A stretch of 64,000 nt of DNA, taken from Rachicladosporium sp. CCFEE 5018. Taxonomy: Eukaryota > Ascomycota > Dothideomycetes > Cladosporiales > Cladosporiaceae. The position numbers and the translations under genes were made by a program. The stretch is taken from assembly GCA_002077045.2 (NCBI GenBank), contig KZ111151.1, positions 653,718-717,717 on the forward strand, given 5' to 3'. The notes below the pieces were generated by a model. The model did no database searches. It saw only the letters and a program-made list of their open reading frames with translations, and was not told where the DNA came from. Below are positions 30,591 through 41,359 of this stretch, one piece after another (the stretch's first letter is position 1; each line of letters begins with the position of its first letter).

Positions 30591-31378
30591 AAGCGACAAG
30601 AAATTCTCAGAGCATCGGTCGGAGCGATCTTGCTCACGCGCATGACTAGCCTTCGGTCTCTTTGAATACAGCTATCGAGTGGTTCCAGCTTCAACAGTCT
30701 ATCGCTCTATGTCATGCCGCATCCAGGTAGGCTGAAACTACGGCACATAATTTACGACCACCATGACAGGCGACTTCACGCAGCTACTCACCGTGCGATG
30801 CCAGCAGTACGCGGCTGATCGAAGCATCTGCCGGCAAGAGCTGCCGCTCAGCCACGTGCGGCAACTTGATGGTTGACTTATCAAGTTTGTGGATGTGGCA
30901 TCTCCGTTCTTCAATACCCATGGGAGCCATACGCTTTTGCCTTTCACAAGTGCAGCACTGAGCACTCAGCTATCCCAACGAGGCTGAGATGACCATATGC
31001 TATCTGCCAGTGACACTGAGAGCCCGACACACCCCCCGGACTGAGATCGTTCACCGAGATATGCGGAACGAGTTACTCCAAAGTCGGCGTGACAGTGACC
31101 ACGAAGTTCATCGTCTTCGGCTGCCCTCCACCACCAAGTAGTCACGGTTCCCTCCCGTTTCCGCCATCCTGTATACCGCATTCACCGTAGCCAGGACCAT
31201 GCATCTCGCCACATCTTCTTCATGGCTGCTCAGCCAAACCATCTGTTTTTCAGGTGCAGATGATCAATGCTCAGGGTAGGAGTCCAGCTCACCGATGCCG
31301 CTGCGAGACATTCGCAAGGGCGGGGCCAGGCTTATGTGTAAATATCATGAGCTGCGTACAGACACGTGCAATATGCTG
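30591..31378. other. convergent 3' region, monooxygenase and phosphoesterase
   Basis: 788 bp, nearly the same length and closely similar to 41360-42148. A 70-codon frame open in the right copy has a TAG here, so no protein is called. A transcript or long 3' UTR is possible. Confidence 0.45.
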
Positions 31379-33269
31379 TTATAGCTCCCCTTGCTCAACA
31401 TCCTTCTCACACGTCCAATGCTTTCCAACCCAGTCACTAATCACACTCGTCATCGTCTTCCCATCCAACGCCTCCCTCGTCTCCGCCACCTCATACTTCT
31501 TCCCTAGATATCTCAGCGCGAGCAATACCCAGTCTTGAATGAACTCATTATAAACCAGATCCACTACGTCCGGCAAGCTGTCTTCGCTAGCAGGATCGAA
31601 CTTCACCGCTGCGCTGATGCAGTTCGGCACATCGTAGAAGCGTATCGGAGCGTGAATCGTGTCGTCACCGTCACGACCAGCGTCGTCGGAGGTAGTGTAG
31701 CCTGGTATCGTAGGTTTCGAGGCGTCGGACAAAGGAACTTGCGCGTGGGTGCCATCGATTGCTCCCGTCGGTCGGAGCTCCGCGTTGCGTGGGATTGGAG
31801 GTCGCAAAGACACGAGCTTCTGTACTTCGATGTCGAAGTCCTGCAATATCGGACCTTCGCTGTTCAGGACTTGCAACACCTGACTTGCGACTTTATACGG
31901 CACATTGGCTATCGTTCGGAAGCCGCTGGTAAAAGGCGACACAAGGTAGGTCGTGTCCGTTGTGAAAGGTCCCTTGAAGATGTCGAAGCGCATTGCGCCG
32001 CTGTTGGTGACGATGATCGACATGTCCGTTGCGTTTGAGAAGGTATCGGGGATGACTTCATTCTCTAGCCAGGTCAGTAATGAGTCATTAGCTGGATAGG
32101 GCGCGCGATTTAGCCAGAAATCGCGAGGTGCGCAGCCAAAGGTATGGTCCAACGCGAGCTTGCTGCGTGCGTGCGCGATAGCTTTCGAGACGTTTGTTCC
32201 TTTCTCGGTTGGGAAAGTGGTTGCATTGGTGCTTGAGTGGTGATGCAGTGAGTACAGGTTGTTGTCGATGTACAAACGTTGGTATTTTAGTGACGACGCT
32301 GCTGTGAATTCGGAAGTCTTGCCGCCTGCTTTGAGACCATCGATGGACAAGAAGCCGAGTGTCTCCATGTAGCGACCACTTTCAATCCCATAAGCCTGGC
32401 TGTCATACTTCCTGTAGCCCCTAATGTGGGTATGACCACCAAAGAATACGATCGGCGTATCCCATGCCGCCTTACGGATGGTCTTGTAGATCAGATCGTA
32501 CTCCAGACTGTCTCTCACTGGGACGTGACCAGCCACGACGAACAGATCGACATCCTTACTCCGGATGGCATCCTGAAACCACTTCTCCTCGACCGTGTTC
32601 TTGACGTTCTCAACAAAGGTGTTGTTTGCATTGCCCTTGAAGTTGAACAGGAAACCAAATGCAAGGATCCTAATGCCCTGATTCTTCGTTGTAAACTTCC
32701 TGAACCTGGGTGCCAGTGGCTCCAGCTCGCCGCTGTCCGGATTCTGGATGTCCACATTTGAAGACACGTACGCGTTCTTGAACTTCGGCACAGTCTGGTA
32801 GTACTCGTTCTCACCCGCGTTCTTCAGGTACAGCTCATGGTTGCCCACAGTCATGATATCGACTTGCTGCTCGCCCAGAATGTCGAAGGTGTACAGTCCC
32901 TTAGGATGACTGCCGTCGTACAGTCCGTTCCCCTCAACTCGATCTCCTGTGTCTACGATGAGCAAATCTGAGCCATCATCATCTGCTCGCTTTCGCAGGT
33001 GGTGGGCGAAGCTGATGTAGTCACCCCAGTCTGCTGAGTATTGCGGCTCCTGGAGATGACCGCCATGCCATCTACACACACCGTCTCAGCGCCTGCTCAC
33101 GTGATCAAACTCGCTCGACTCACCCATGTGTGTCTGTTGTGTGCAGGAAGTTGAGCTGTGCCCAGGGTAGCTCTCGCAAGGGTGCCGCGACGGGCTCTGG
33201 CGCTGAAGGCTGTGCAGTATAGGCGATGTGGGTAAACGCCAGTAACAAGGCGATTCGGCAGAACGACAT
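31379..33269 (-). CDS. secreted or vacuolar calcineurin-like metallophosphoesterase (5'-nucleotidase family)
   Basis: Exons 33269-33124 and 33071-31379, a 52-nt intron, 612 residues. Residues 1-18 (MSFCRIALLLAFTHIAYT) form a signal peptide. The binuclear-metal motifs are in order: HTTDTHGWHGGH (the DxH motif, split by the intron), VDTGDRVEGNG, VGNHELY, and FFGGHTHIRGY. A C-terminal 5'-nucleotidase-like domain follows, with SNATDMSIIVTNSGAMRFDI. Several N-x-S/T sites fit a secretory route. It is similar in layout to yeast YHR202W-type proteins. The likely activity is hydrolysis of nucleotides or other phosphate esters; the substrate is unproven. Divergent from the RNPS1-like gene across 271 bp. 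Copy at 39469-41359. Confidence 0.88.
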
Positions 33270-33540
33270 GTTGATGTCAGCACGGTCGAGACCTGCTTGA
33301 CTAATTTTACGTGGAGTGAGGTCGTTGGAGTGAGGTGTTGCCTGATGCTGTGGTACCTGACTTGTGCATGCACAAGCGCCATGCACGATGGTCATAGCTT
33401 CCTCTCGTGCTTGGGGAAAACTTGCGACCATCGAGCATGCCTCACGCGCTGCAATCCAACATCACTATCGCCCAGCGCAGTGCCACTAAAACTGACAACC
33501 CAGATCACCCTATCGGACGCTTGTTCACACCAACTACAGC

Positions 33541-34464
33541 ATGTCCGACCGCCGCAGCGTCTCACGCGGCCGCTCCCCGACCCCCATAGCCGCAGCACTG
33601 GACTCCAGATCGCGCGACCGCTCACTCACACCTCGCGATGGTTCACGATCTCGCTCACGTACTCCCGACCGTACCAATGGCTTCCGGAGTCGCTCGCGCA
33701 GCCCGCGCAGAAGCCGATCACGCTCCTATCGCGCCCGAACATCCTCGCGCTCCCCATCCAGATCAGCAGCAGGAAGCCCAGAACGGCCACGGAGCGCCAA
33801 GATCGTCATCGAGAAGTTGACGAAGAACGTAAACGAGGGCCACCTCCGCGAGATCTTCGGCAGCTACGGGGAGATTGAAGACCTCGAGATGCCGATGAAC
33901 AAGCAATTCTTGACAAATCGCGGGATAGCTTATGTGCTTTACACTACGCCTGAATTTGCTGAAGGGGCGATCGCGCATATGCATGAAGCGCAGCTGGACG
34001 GCGCGACGATCAACGTCTCAATAGTCTTGCCAAGACGGAGGTTCAGTCGGAGTCCACCTGCACGAAGACCGCCGCCAAATCGATTTGGAGAGCCACATCG
34101 GTATCGGGAGGCGCCTCCTAGTCGTGGTGGTGGTCCAGATCGCAGCTTCGGACGAGGACCGCCACCAACAGGTGGATATCGCAGCCCACCGCGGGGTGGC
34201 AGGGGAGGAAGCTACGCTGGAAGTTACAGGGGCGGGAATGAGAGATCTTACAGGCCACGCAGCTATTCGCCGAGCCGGAGTCCACCGCGGAGACGCAATG
34301 AAAGTGTGAGCCGCAGTCCGCCGCCGAGAAGGAGGGAGAGGGATTACACTCCACCTCCACGAGGTGGTGGTCGAAGGAGAAGTCCCAGCTACTCAGACTT
34401 CAGCGATCGGAGCTACAGTCGAGATCGGAGTCGGAGCAGAGATCGCGGTGGGAGGAGGCGATGA
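33541..34464 (+). CDS. RNPS1-like SR-type RNA-binding protein
   Basis: 307 residues, no intron. An Arg/Ser-rich N-terminus (about residues 1-80, many RSRS and SRSP units) precedes one RRM: RNP2-like KIVIEKL near residue 87 and RNP1-like GIAYVLY near 122, the region ending ATINVSIVLPRRR. The C-terminus is rich in Arg, Gly and Pro with SRSPP units and ends DRSRSRDRGGRRR. The single RRM between RS and RS/P regions resembles RNPS1, a peripheral exon-junction-complex and splicing activator; fission yeast Srp-type proteins are alternatives. Nuclear location is expected. The copy at 38274-39197 has the same length with a few changes, such as S to T in the RS domain. Confidence 0.85.
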   Translation: MSDRRSVSRGRSPTPIAAALDSRSRDRSLTPRDGSRSRSRTPDRTNGFRSRSRSPRRSRSRSYRARTSSRSPSRSAAGSPERPRSAKIVIEKLTKNVNEGHLREIFGSYGEIEDLEMPMNKQFLTNRGIAYVLYTTPEFAEGAIAHMHEAQLDGATINVSIVLPRRRFSRSPPARRPPPNRFGEPHRYREAPPSRGGGPDRSFGRGPPPTGGYRSPPRGGRGGSYAGSYRGGNERSYRPRSYSPSRSPPRRRNESVSRSPPPRRRERDYTPPPRGGGRRRSPSYSDFSDRSYSRDRSRSRDRGGRRR

Positions 34465-34956
34465 AGGGAGGGTGAGGAGATAGGTCAGGATGCAGTGTCT
34501 TCTTCGTAGGGTAAGTGCAGAGCAGGATGAAGCGGCAGTACGACGGCAGTACGGCGGCAGACACATTCCACGACGAGCATCTAGCCCTCGTTCTCGAGGA
34601 CATGTCGATGGACGATGTACTAAACAAACAGGTATCAGCGCGAAGATGCGACTCGTGGCCGAACCCGAACGAGCCACCGGAGACTGAAGCAGCGCGAAAA
34701 AGCGGGGATTGTGTAGGATACACTGGATGCGAGCGCTCCGACGAGCCATCCGGAGAGCGCTGCTGGCTTCGATGTACTTGTATTCTACAGCACACGCAGC
34801 CCGCCATTCAAACAATCTCAGTATCGGCATGTATACGCTGCCGTTCTCATCTCCCGCTCAAAGACAAGTATGCACATTCATCAGTCCTCTTCCGTGAGTG
34901 CCGCAGGCTCAGCTGCGTCGCACTTTGGCAAAATCTCCCGCCGTAGTCTTCCCCTC
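34465..34956. other. convergent 3' region, RNPS1-like and profilin genes
   Basis: 492 bp matched by 37783-38273. Open frames on both strands change length between copies and look non-coding. Confidence 0.5.
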
Positions 34957-35591
34957 CTAGTAGCCCACGCCTATCAGGTAGTCGGCTAATTGCTCCACCG
35001 TGTTGGCTGCCACACCAGGTTGTACCGCCTCGGGGTAATGTGTCACCAGTAATGCCTGTGTGGTCTTGACGATCACCACGCCTTCCCGTCCCTGCGATCG
35101 ACTTATTAGCTCAAGCCTTCCTTTTGACCACCGCCTTGCTCCCTTGCTTCTTCATTTCTCTGATTCTTCACAGCCTAGACGCTCTCACCACCTCGGCTCC
35201 CAATCCGTCCACGAGCACTCACCTTCTTCCCATACACACTCCGCTCGTCCGCCTTGATAACCACAAAGCGCTCTCCTCCTATATAAAGCCCCTCACTTTG
35301 CACTTTCTTCACGCCATCCGTTCCAGGGTCTTTGTAAGCTGCCACCACGGCTGCCATTTCTTGTGGCGAGACTGTGAAGCCTGGGGTAGTAGCCCAGACT
35401 GAGTTCCCTTCGGAGTTGAAGATCGCGGCTTTGTCGAGGTTGGTGGTGCCGACAAGGCTGGGCTAAAGTTAGATGAGGAAGGAGTTGTAGCAGTGGAGGG
35501 GAGGTTGGACCTTTGATCGACGTAGGCTGCGGTATGTGTTAGCAAGTGCCGCCAGCAGTGCGGTGGGGAAACGGGTACCTTGCCACGACAT
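34957..35591 (-). CDS. PFY1: profilin, four exons including 13- and 16-nt exons
   Basis: Exons 35591-35579 (13 nt), 35526-35511 (16 nt), 35457-35223 and 35091-34957 assemble to 132 residues, normal for fungal profilin. The protein begins MSWQAYVDQSLVGTTNLDKA and contains GFTVSPQEMAAVV, LYIGGERFVVIK and the C-terminal helix TVEQLADYLIGVGY; the poly-proline and actin-binding faces are therefore present. Profilin binds actin monomers and formins and promotes filament assembly in the cytosol. Donors are gtaccc, gtccaa and gtgagt; the second (AG-gtccaa) is weak but required by the frame. The exact start of the right-hand duplicate (37335) falls inside exon 3 of this gene. Confidence 0.93.
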
Positions 35592-36111
35592 GACGCGCGG
35601 TTGTAGAGGGTTGTTGGTAGATCTGTGGTATTACTCGACCGTAGGATAACGAGCAGCTAAGTGTGAGAAAAAGCTGGAGGAGTAAAGTAGGCTGAGTCAA
35701 TACCAATAATAATAAAAATGTCTCTGCCTCGCTCACTTATGGCGGGGAGTTCGTTGGTAGGAAGTGGACCCTGCCGCCACGAGGCTTGGCGCGGTAAGGC
35801 AGCTTAAGTTGACTGCACCTCCCACTCTTCCCCACTTGCTACACAGTATTGGCATTTGCTCCCTGATCGTCTCAATTCCGCACGGAGAACGGCTCGAACT
35901 TGACTACATACGCGTGCAGTCATGCTGTATGGTCTCCGAGTGTATCGCTTGTTATTGAACCTTTCCAGGGCATGATTAGCTCTCGACGAGGCTAGTCCTC
36001 CACTATTCGGCTTCTTGGAGCTTACGTACCATGCCTTCGCTACCACCAATCGCTTTCGTGAGCGTTACGCTGTTATCGTGGATCACTGTATGATCTCGCA
36101 TGGGCTAGAAC
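35592..36111. other. unique spacer between profilin and HET gene
   Basis: 520 bp with no counterpart in the window. Includes a T/A-rich run near 35700-35720. Divergent promoter for both genes; no RNA gene or repeat seen. Confidence 0.5.
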
Positions 36112-37234
36112 ATGAGACTACTCCACTGGACAGAGAATGGCTTTGCATTGGAGGACGTCGCCGACCCATCTGACTACCGCTACGCGATCTTGTCGCATCG
36201 CTGGCACGATGACGGTGAGATACTCTACGCAGACATTCTTGCCTATCCCAATGGCCCAGTCGCAGGCTGGACGGTGAGCCACGGTGACTTCCATGCTGCA
36301 CCGATCGTGCCTAAGGCTCGTGCATGGCAGAAGATGCGATATGCCATGCAGCAAACGAGAAAGGACGGTCTTGAGTACCTTTGGGTCGACACATGCTGCA
36401 TCGACAAGACCAGCAGTGCCGAGCTCTCGGAGTCGATCAACTCTATGTACACGTGGTATCAGCTAGCTGTGGGCTGTTACGCCTATCTGTCGGACGTGCC
36501 TGGAGACTGCCCGCTGCTCTCTGATGCCTCTGATTACCATTGGAAGCATGCCTTTGCCAATAGCATATGGTTCGGACGAGGGTGGACATTGCAGGAGCTG
36601 ATCGCCCCAAGGATTGTTCACTTCTTCGGAGCGGATTGGAATTACCTCGGTGTCATGACTGGCCTAGTACAGACGATTGCTGAGTGTACGGCAATCCATT
36701 CCAAGCTTCTCAGCGGCGAGTATGCGCTCGAAGCCTTCAACATGGCTCAGCGGATCTCTTGGATGGCTGGTAGAGCAACGACGAGAGTCGAAGATGAGGC
36801 TTATTGCTTGCTCGGTTTGCTGGGTGTCAACATGCCACTACTTTACGGCGAGGGCCGAATAGCCTTCCAACGATTACAAGAGGAAGTCATCCGCAGTAAC
36901 GATGATCTCTCTGTGTTTGCTTGGAACGCCCCCGGTGCAGAAGCCATTGACGACTCACGATTCTCCCTACTTGCGCCATCGCCCGCAAGCTTCACGGGTT
37001 GCGAAGGCATGTGGCGCACTCGTGGCTATCATGGCGCCTGCACTTTCCAACTCAACAACGTCAGCCTGCAGGGCACACTCAACGTCGTTCCCATTTCGCT
37101 CGACGCTGCGGAAGCCAAACGTGGCAACGTGCCGGAGCGATTTTACATCCCGCTCAATTGTGAGCTGGGTAGCGACTTTTCACGCGTTGTCGCACTCACT
37201 GTGGAACGACTGAAGCGCAGCCAGTGGGAAGAGG
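36112..37234 (+). CDS. HET-domain protein, truncated by the gap
   Basis: 374 codons are visible before the run of N, starting MRLLHWTENGFALEDV. The HET (heterokaryon incompatibility) domain is clear: YAILSHRWH (residues 24-32), LEYLWVDTCCIDK with the conserved Trp-Asp-Cys, ELSESINSMYTWY, CYAYLSDV, and FGRGWTLQELIAP. After it comes an R-VEDEAYCLLGLLGVNMPLLYGEG segment typical of the class. HET proteins control allorecognition cell death between fungal individuals and are numerous and variable in filamentous ascomycetes. No copy exists in the right-hand arm within the window. The reading frame that appears to continue beyond the N run is reverse-strand profilin sequence, so the C-terminus is unknown. 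Confidence 0.9.
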
Positions 37235-37334
37235 NNNNNNNNNNNNNNNNNNNNNNNNNNNNNNNNNNNNNNNNNNNNNNNNNNNNNNNNNNNNNNNNNN
37301 NNNNNNNNNNNNNNNNNNNNNNNNNNNNNNNNNN
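37235..37334. other. assembly gap of exactly 100 N
   Basis: One hundred N, the customary placeholder for a gap of unknown size. It joins the unfinished HET gene to an unfinished profilin gene of opposite arm orientation. Confidence 0.99.
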
Positions 37335-37782
37335 ACTCAGTCTGGGCTACTACCCCAGGCTTCACAGTCTCGCCACAAGAAATGGCAGCCGTGGTGGCAG
37401 CTTACAAAGACCCTGGAACGGATGGCGTGAAGAAGGTGCAAAGTGAGGGGCTTTACATAGGAGGAGAGCGCTTTGTGGTTATCAAGGCGGACGAGCGGAG
37501 TGTGTATGGGAAGAAGGTGAGTGCTCGTGGACGGAGTGGGAGCCGAGGTGGTGAGAGCGTCTAGGCTGTGAAGAATCAGAGAAATGAAGAACCAAGGGAG
37601 CAAGGCGGTGGTCGAAAGGAAGGCTTGAGCTAATAAGTCGATCGCAGGGACGGGAAGGCGTGGTGATCGTCAAGACCACACAGGCATTACTGGTGACACA
37701 TTACCCCGAGGCGGTACAACCTGGTGTGGCAGCCAACACGGTGGAGCAATTAGCCGACTACCTGATAGGCGTGGGCTACTAG
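37335..37782 (+). CDS. PFY1: profilin, second copy, 5' part missing
   Basis: Partial exon 3 (37335-37516) and complete exon 4 (37648-37782), separated by a 131-nt intron. The first bases after the gap already encode SVWATTPGF, so the first two small exons and the start of exon 3 are absent, either lost or lying in the gap. The remaining protein matches the left copy, ending in TVEQLADYLIGVGY and a stop at 37780-37782. Truncation coincides exactly with the gap edge and is therefore most likely an assembly effect, not a biological deletion. Confidence 0.88.
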
Positions 37783-38273
37783 GAGGAGAAGACTACGGCG
37801 GGAGATTTTGCCAAAGTGCGACGCAGCTGAGCCTGCGGCACTCACGGAAGAGGACTGATGAATGTGCATACTTGTCTTTGAGCGGGAGATGAGAACGGCA
37901 GCGTATACATGCCGATACTGAGATTGTTTGACTGGCGGGCTCCGTGTGCTGTAGAATACAAGTACATCGAAGCCAGCAGCGCTCTCCGGATGGCTCGTCG
38001 GAGCGCTCGCATCCACTGTATCCTACACGATCCCCGCTATTCGCGCTGCTTCAGTCTCCGATGGCTCGTACGGGCTAGGCCTCGAGTCGTAGCTTCGCGC
38101 TGCTATCTGCATGCTTAGTACATCGTCCATCGATATGTCCTCGAAAACGAGGGCCAGATGCTCTTCGTCGAATGCGTCTGCCGCCGTACTGTCGCCGTAT
38201 AGCCGCTTCATCCTGCTCTGCACTTACCTGATGAAGGAGGCACTGCATTCTGATCCATCGCCTCACTCTCCTT
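37783..38273. other. convergent 3' region, profilin and RNPS1-like copies
   Basis: 491 bp matching 34465-34956. No gene recognised. Confidence 0.5.
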
Positions 38274-39197
38274 TCATCGCCTTCTCCCGCCGCGGTCTCT
38301 GCTCCGACTTCGATCTCGACTGTAGCTCCGATCGCTGAAGTCTGAATAGCTGGGACTTCTCCTGCGACCACCACCTCGAGGAGGTGGGGTGTAATCCCTC
38401 TCCCTCCTTCTCGGCGGTGGACTGCGGCTCACACTTTCATTGCGTCTCCGAGGCGGACTTCGACTCGGCGAGTAGCTACGCGGCCTGTAAGACCTCTCGT
38501 TCCCACCCCTGTAGCTTCCTGCATAGCTCCCTCCCCTGCCTCCTCGCGGCGGACTGCGGTACCCGCCCGCAGGCGGTGGTCCGCGTCCAAAGCTACGGTC
38601 TGGACCACCGCCACGACTGGGAGGCGCCTCACGATACCGATGTGGCTCTCCGAATCGATTGGGCGGCGGCCTCCGCGCAGGTGGACTCCGACTGAATCTT
38701 CGTCGTGGCAGCACGATTGACACATTGATCGTCGCGCCGTCCAGCTGCGCTTCGTGCATATGCGCGATCGCGCCTTCGGCAAATTCGGGCGTCGTGTAAA
38801 GCACATATGCGATCCCGCGATTCGTCAAGAATTGCTTGTTCATTGGCATTTCCAGATCCTCGATTTCGCCGTAGCTACCGAAGATTTCGCGGAGGTGGCC
38901 CTCATTCACATTCTTCGTCAGCTTCTCGATGACGATCTTGGCGCTGCGTGGTCGCTCCGGGCTTCCTGCTGCTGATCTCGAGGGCGACCGTGAGGTGGTT
39001 CGGGCACGGTATGAGCGCGATCGGCTTCGGCGCGGGCTACGCGATCTGCTGCGGAAACCATTGGTGCGGTCGGGCGTCCTTGAGCGGGATCGTGAGCCAT
39101 CACGAGGTGTGAGTGAGCGATCGCGCGATCTTGAGTCGAGGGCTGCGGCTATGGGGGTCGGAGAGCGGCCGCGCGAGACGCTGCGGCGGTCGGACAT
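38274..39197 (-). CDS. RNPS1-like SR-type RNA-binding protein, second copy
   Basis: 307 residues from the ATG at 39197, same length and domain order as 33541-34464: RS-rich N-terminus, one RRM (KIVIEKL, GIAYVLY), Arg/Gly/Pro-rich tail ending GGRRR. Differences from the left copy are conservative, for instance Thr for Ser after RART and Ala for Thr in GPPPAGG. A longer open frame upstream of the start runs into the divergent promoter and is not shared by the left copy, so the MSDRRSVSRGRSP start is preferred. Divergent to the phosphoesterase gene over 271 bp. Confidence 0.85.
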   Translation of the reverse strand: MSDRRSVSRGRSPTPIAAALDSRSRDRSLTPRDGSRSRSRTPDRTNGFRSRSRSPRRSRSRSYRARTTSRSPSRSAAGSPERPRSAKIVIEKLTKNVNEGHLREIFGSYGEIEDLEMPMNKQFLTNRGIAYVLYTTPEFAEGAIAHMHEAQLDGATINVSIVLPRRRFSRSPPARRPPPNRFGEPHRYREAPPSRGGGPDRSFGRGPPPAGGYRSPPRGGRGGSYAGSYRGGNERSYRPRSYSPSRSPPRRRNESVSRSPPPRRRERDYTPPPRGGGRRRSPSYSDFSDRSYSRDRSRSRDRGGRRR

Positions 39198-39468
39198 GCT
39201 GCGAGTGGTGTGAACAAGCGTCCGATGGGTTGGTCTGGGTCGTCGATATTGGCTGCACTGCGCTAGGCGATAGTGATCTTGGATTGCCGCGCTTAAGATG
39301 TGTTCGACGGTCGCAAGTTTTCCCCAAGCATGAGATGAAGCTATGACCATCGTGCATGGCGCTTGTGCATGCACAAGTCAGGTACCACCGCATCAGGCAA
39401 CACCTCACTCCAACGACTTCACTCGACGTAACATCGTTCAAGCTAGTCTTGACAACATTAGCATAAAC

Positions 39469-41359
39469 ATGCCGTTCTGCCGAGTCGCCTTCTTTTTGGC
39501 GTTCACGCACATCGCCTATAGCGCACAACCCTCAGCGCCAGAACCTGTCGCAGCACCACTACGAGAGCTCCCTTGGGCACAGCTTAACTTCCTACACACA
39601 ACAGACACACATGGGTGAGTCGAGCGAATTCGATCACGTGAGCAGGCGCTGAGACGGTGTGTGTAGATGGCATGGCGGTCATCTCCAGGAGCCGCAGTAC
39701 TCAGCAGACTGGGGTGACTACATCAGCTTCGCCCACCACCTGCGGAAGCGAGCAGATGATGATGGCTCAGATCTGCTCATCGTAGACACAGGGGATCGAG
39801 TTGAGGGGAACGGACTGTACGACGGCAGTCATCCTAAGGGACTGTACACCTTCGACATTCTGGGCGAGCAGCAAGTCGATATTATGACTGTGGGCAACCA
39901 CGAGCTGTACCTGAAGAACGCGAGTGAGAACGAGTACCACCAGACGGTGCCAAAGTTCAAGAACGCGTACGTGTCTTCAAATGTGGACATCCAGAATCCG
40001 GACAGTGGCGAGCTGGAGCCACTGGCACCCAGGTTCAGGAAGTTTACAACGAAGAATCAGGGCATTAGGATCCTTGCATTTGGTTTCCTGTTCAACTTCA
40101 GGGGCAATGCAAACAATACCTTTGTTGAGAACGTCAAGAACACGGTCGAGGAGAAGTGGTTTCAGGATGCCATCCGGAGTAAGGATGTCGATCTGTTCGT
40201 CGTGGCTGGTCACGTCCCAGTGAGAGACAGTCTGGAGTACGATCTGATCTACAACACCATCCGTAAGGCGGCATGGGATACGCCGATCGTATTCTTCGGT
40301 GGTCATACCCACATTAGGGACTACAAGAAGTATGACAGCCAGGCTTATGGAATTGAAAGTGGTCGCTATATGGAGACACTCGGCTTCTTGTCCATCGATG
40401 GTCTCAAAGCAGGCGGCAAGACTTCCGAATTCACAGCAGCGTCGTCACTAAAATACCAACGTTTGTACATCGACAACAACCTGTACTCGCTGCATCACCA
40501 CTCAAGCACCAATGCAACCACTTTCCCAACCGAGAAAGGAACAAACGTCTCGAAAGCTATCGCGCACGCACGCAGCAAGCTCGCGTTAGACCATACCTTT
40601 GGCTGCGCACCTCGCGATTTCTGGCTAAATCGCGCGCCCTATCCAGCTAATGACTCATTACTGACCTGGCTAGAGAATGAAGTCATTCCCGATACCTTCT
40701 CAAACGCAACGGACATGTCGATCATCATCACCAACAGCGGCGCAATGCGCTTCGACATCTTCAAGGGACCCTTCACAACGGACACGACCTACCTTGTGTC
40801 GCCTTTTACCAGCGGCTTCCGAACGATCGCCAATGTGCCGTATAAAGTCGCAAGTCAGGTGTTGCAAGTCCTGAACAGCGAAGGTCCGATATTGCAGGAC
40901 TTCGACATCGAAGCACAGAAGCTCATGTCTTTGCGACCTCCACTTCCACGCAACGCTGGGCTCCGACCGACAGGAGCAATCGACGGCACCAACGCTCAGA
41001 CTCCGTTATCCGACTCATCGAGACCTACGATCCCGGGCTACACCACCTCCGACGACGCTGGCCGCGACGGAGACGACACAGTCCACGCGCCGATCCGCTT
41101 CTACGATGTACCGAATTGCATCAGCGCAGCGGTGAAGTTCGATCCCGCCGGTGAAGACAGCCTGCCGGAGACTGTGGATCTCGTGTACAACGAGTTCATC
41201 CAGGACTGGGTGCTACTTGCGTTGAGGTATCTGGGCAAGAAGTATGAGGTGGCGGAGACGAAGGAGGCGTTGGATGGGAAGACGATGACGAGCGTGATTA
41301 GTGAGTGGGTTGGGGAGCATTGGGCCTGTGAGAAGGATGTTGGGAATTGGGAGCTATAA
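39469..41359 (+). CDS. secreted metallophosphoesterase, second copy
   Basis: Exons 39469-39614 and 39667-41359, 612 residues, identical structure to 31379-33269. The signal peptide reads MPFCRVAFFLAFTHIAYS. All metal-site motifs are retained: DTHGWHGGH, DTGDRVEGNG, VGNHELY and FFGGHTHIRDY. About twenty substitutions are scattered, concentrated in the Pro-rich loop near RPPLPRNAGLRPTG and at the C-terminus, which ends KDVGNWEL instead of KDVEQGEL. Both copies therefore look functional. Confidence 0.87.

Larger units (their letters stand above)
8780..35404. repeat. left arm of 26.6-kb inverted duplication
   Basis: This stretch recurs in reverse complement at 37335-64000. Base 8780 pairs with 64000 and base 35404 with 37335; paired coordinates sum to 72,739-72,780, so net indel difference over the arm is only about 41 bp. 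Every gene from BCS1 to profilin is present in both arms in the same order and relative orientation. Differences are scattered substitutions, mostly silent in coding sequence, and small indels in spacers. The outer left limit is set by the window edge on the right, not by a visible breakpoint. Confidence 0.97.

Noticed and set aside
36112..37446. 444-residue HET protein continuing past the gap
   Set aside because: The part after the N run is antisense-frame profilin DNA; only 36112-37234 is supported.
39198..39374. Upstream extension of the right RNPS1-like protein
   Set aside because: Lies in the divergent promoter and is not kept in the left copy.
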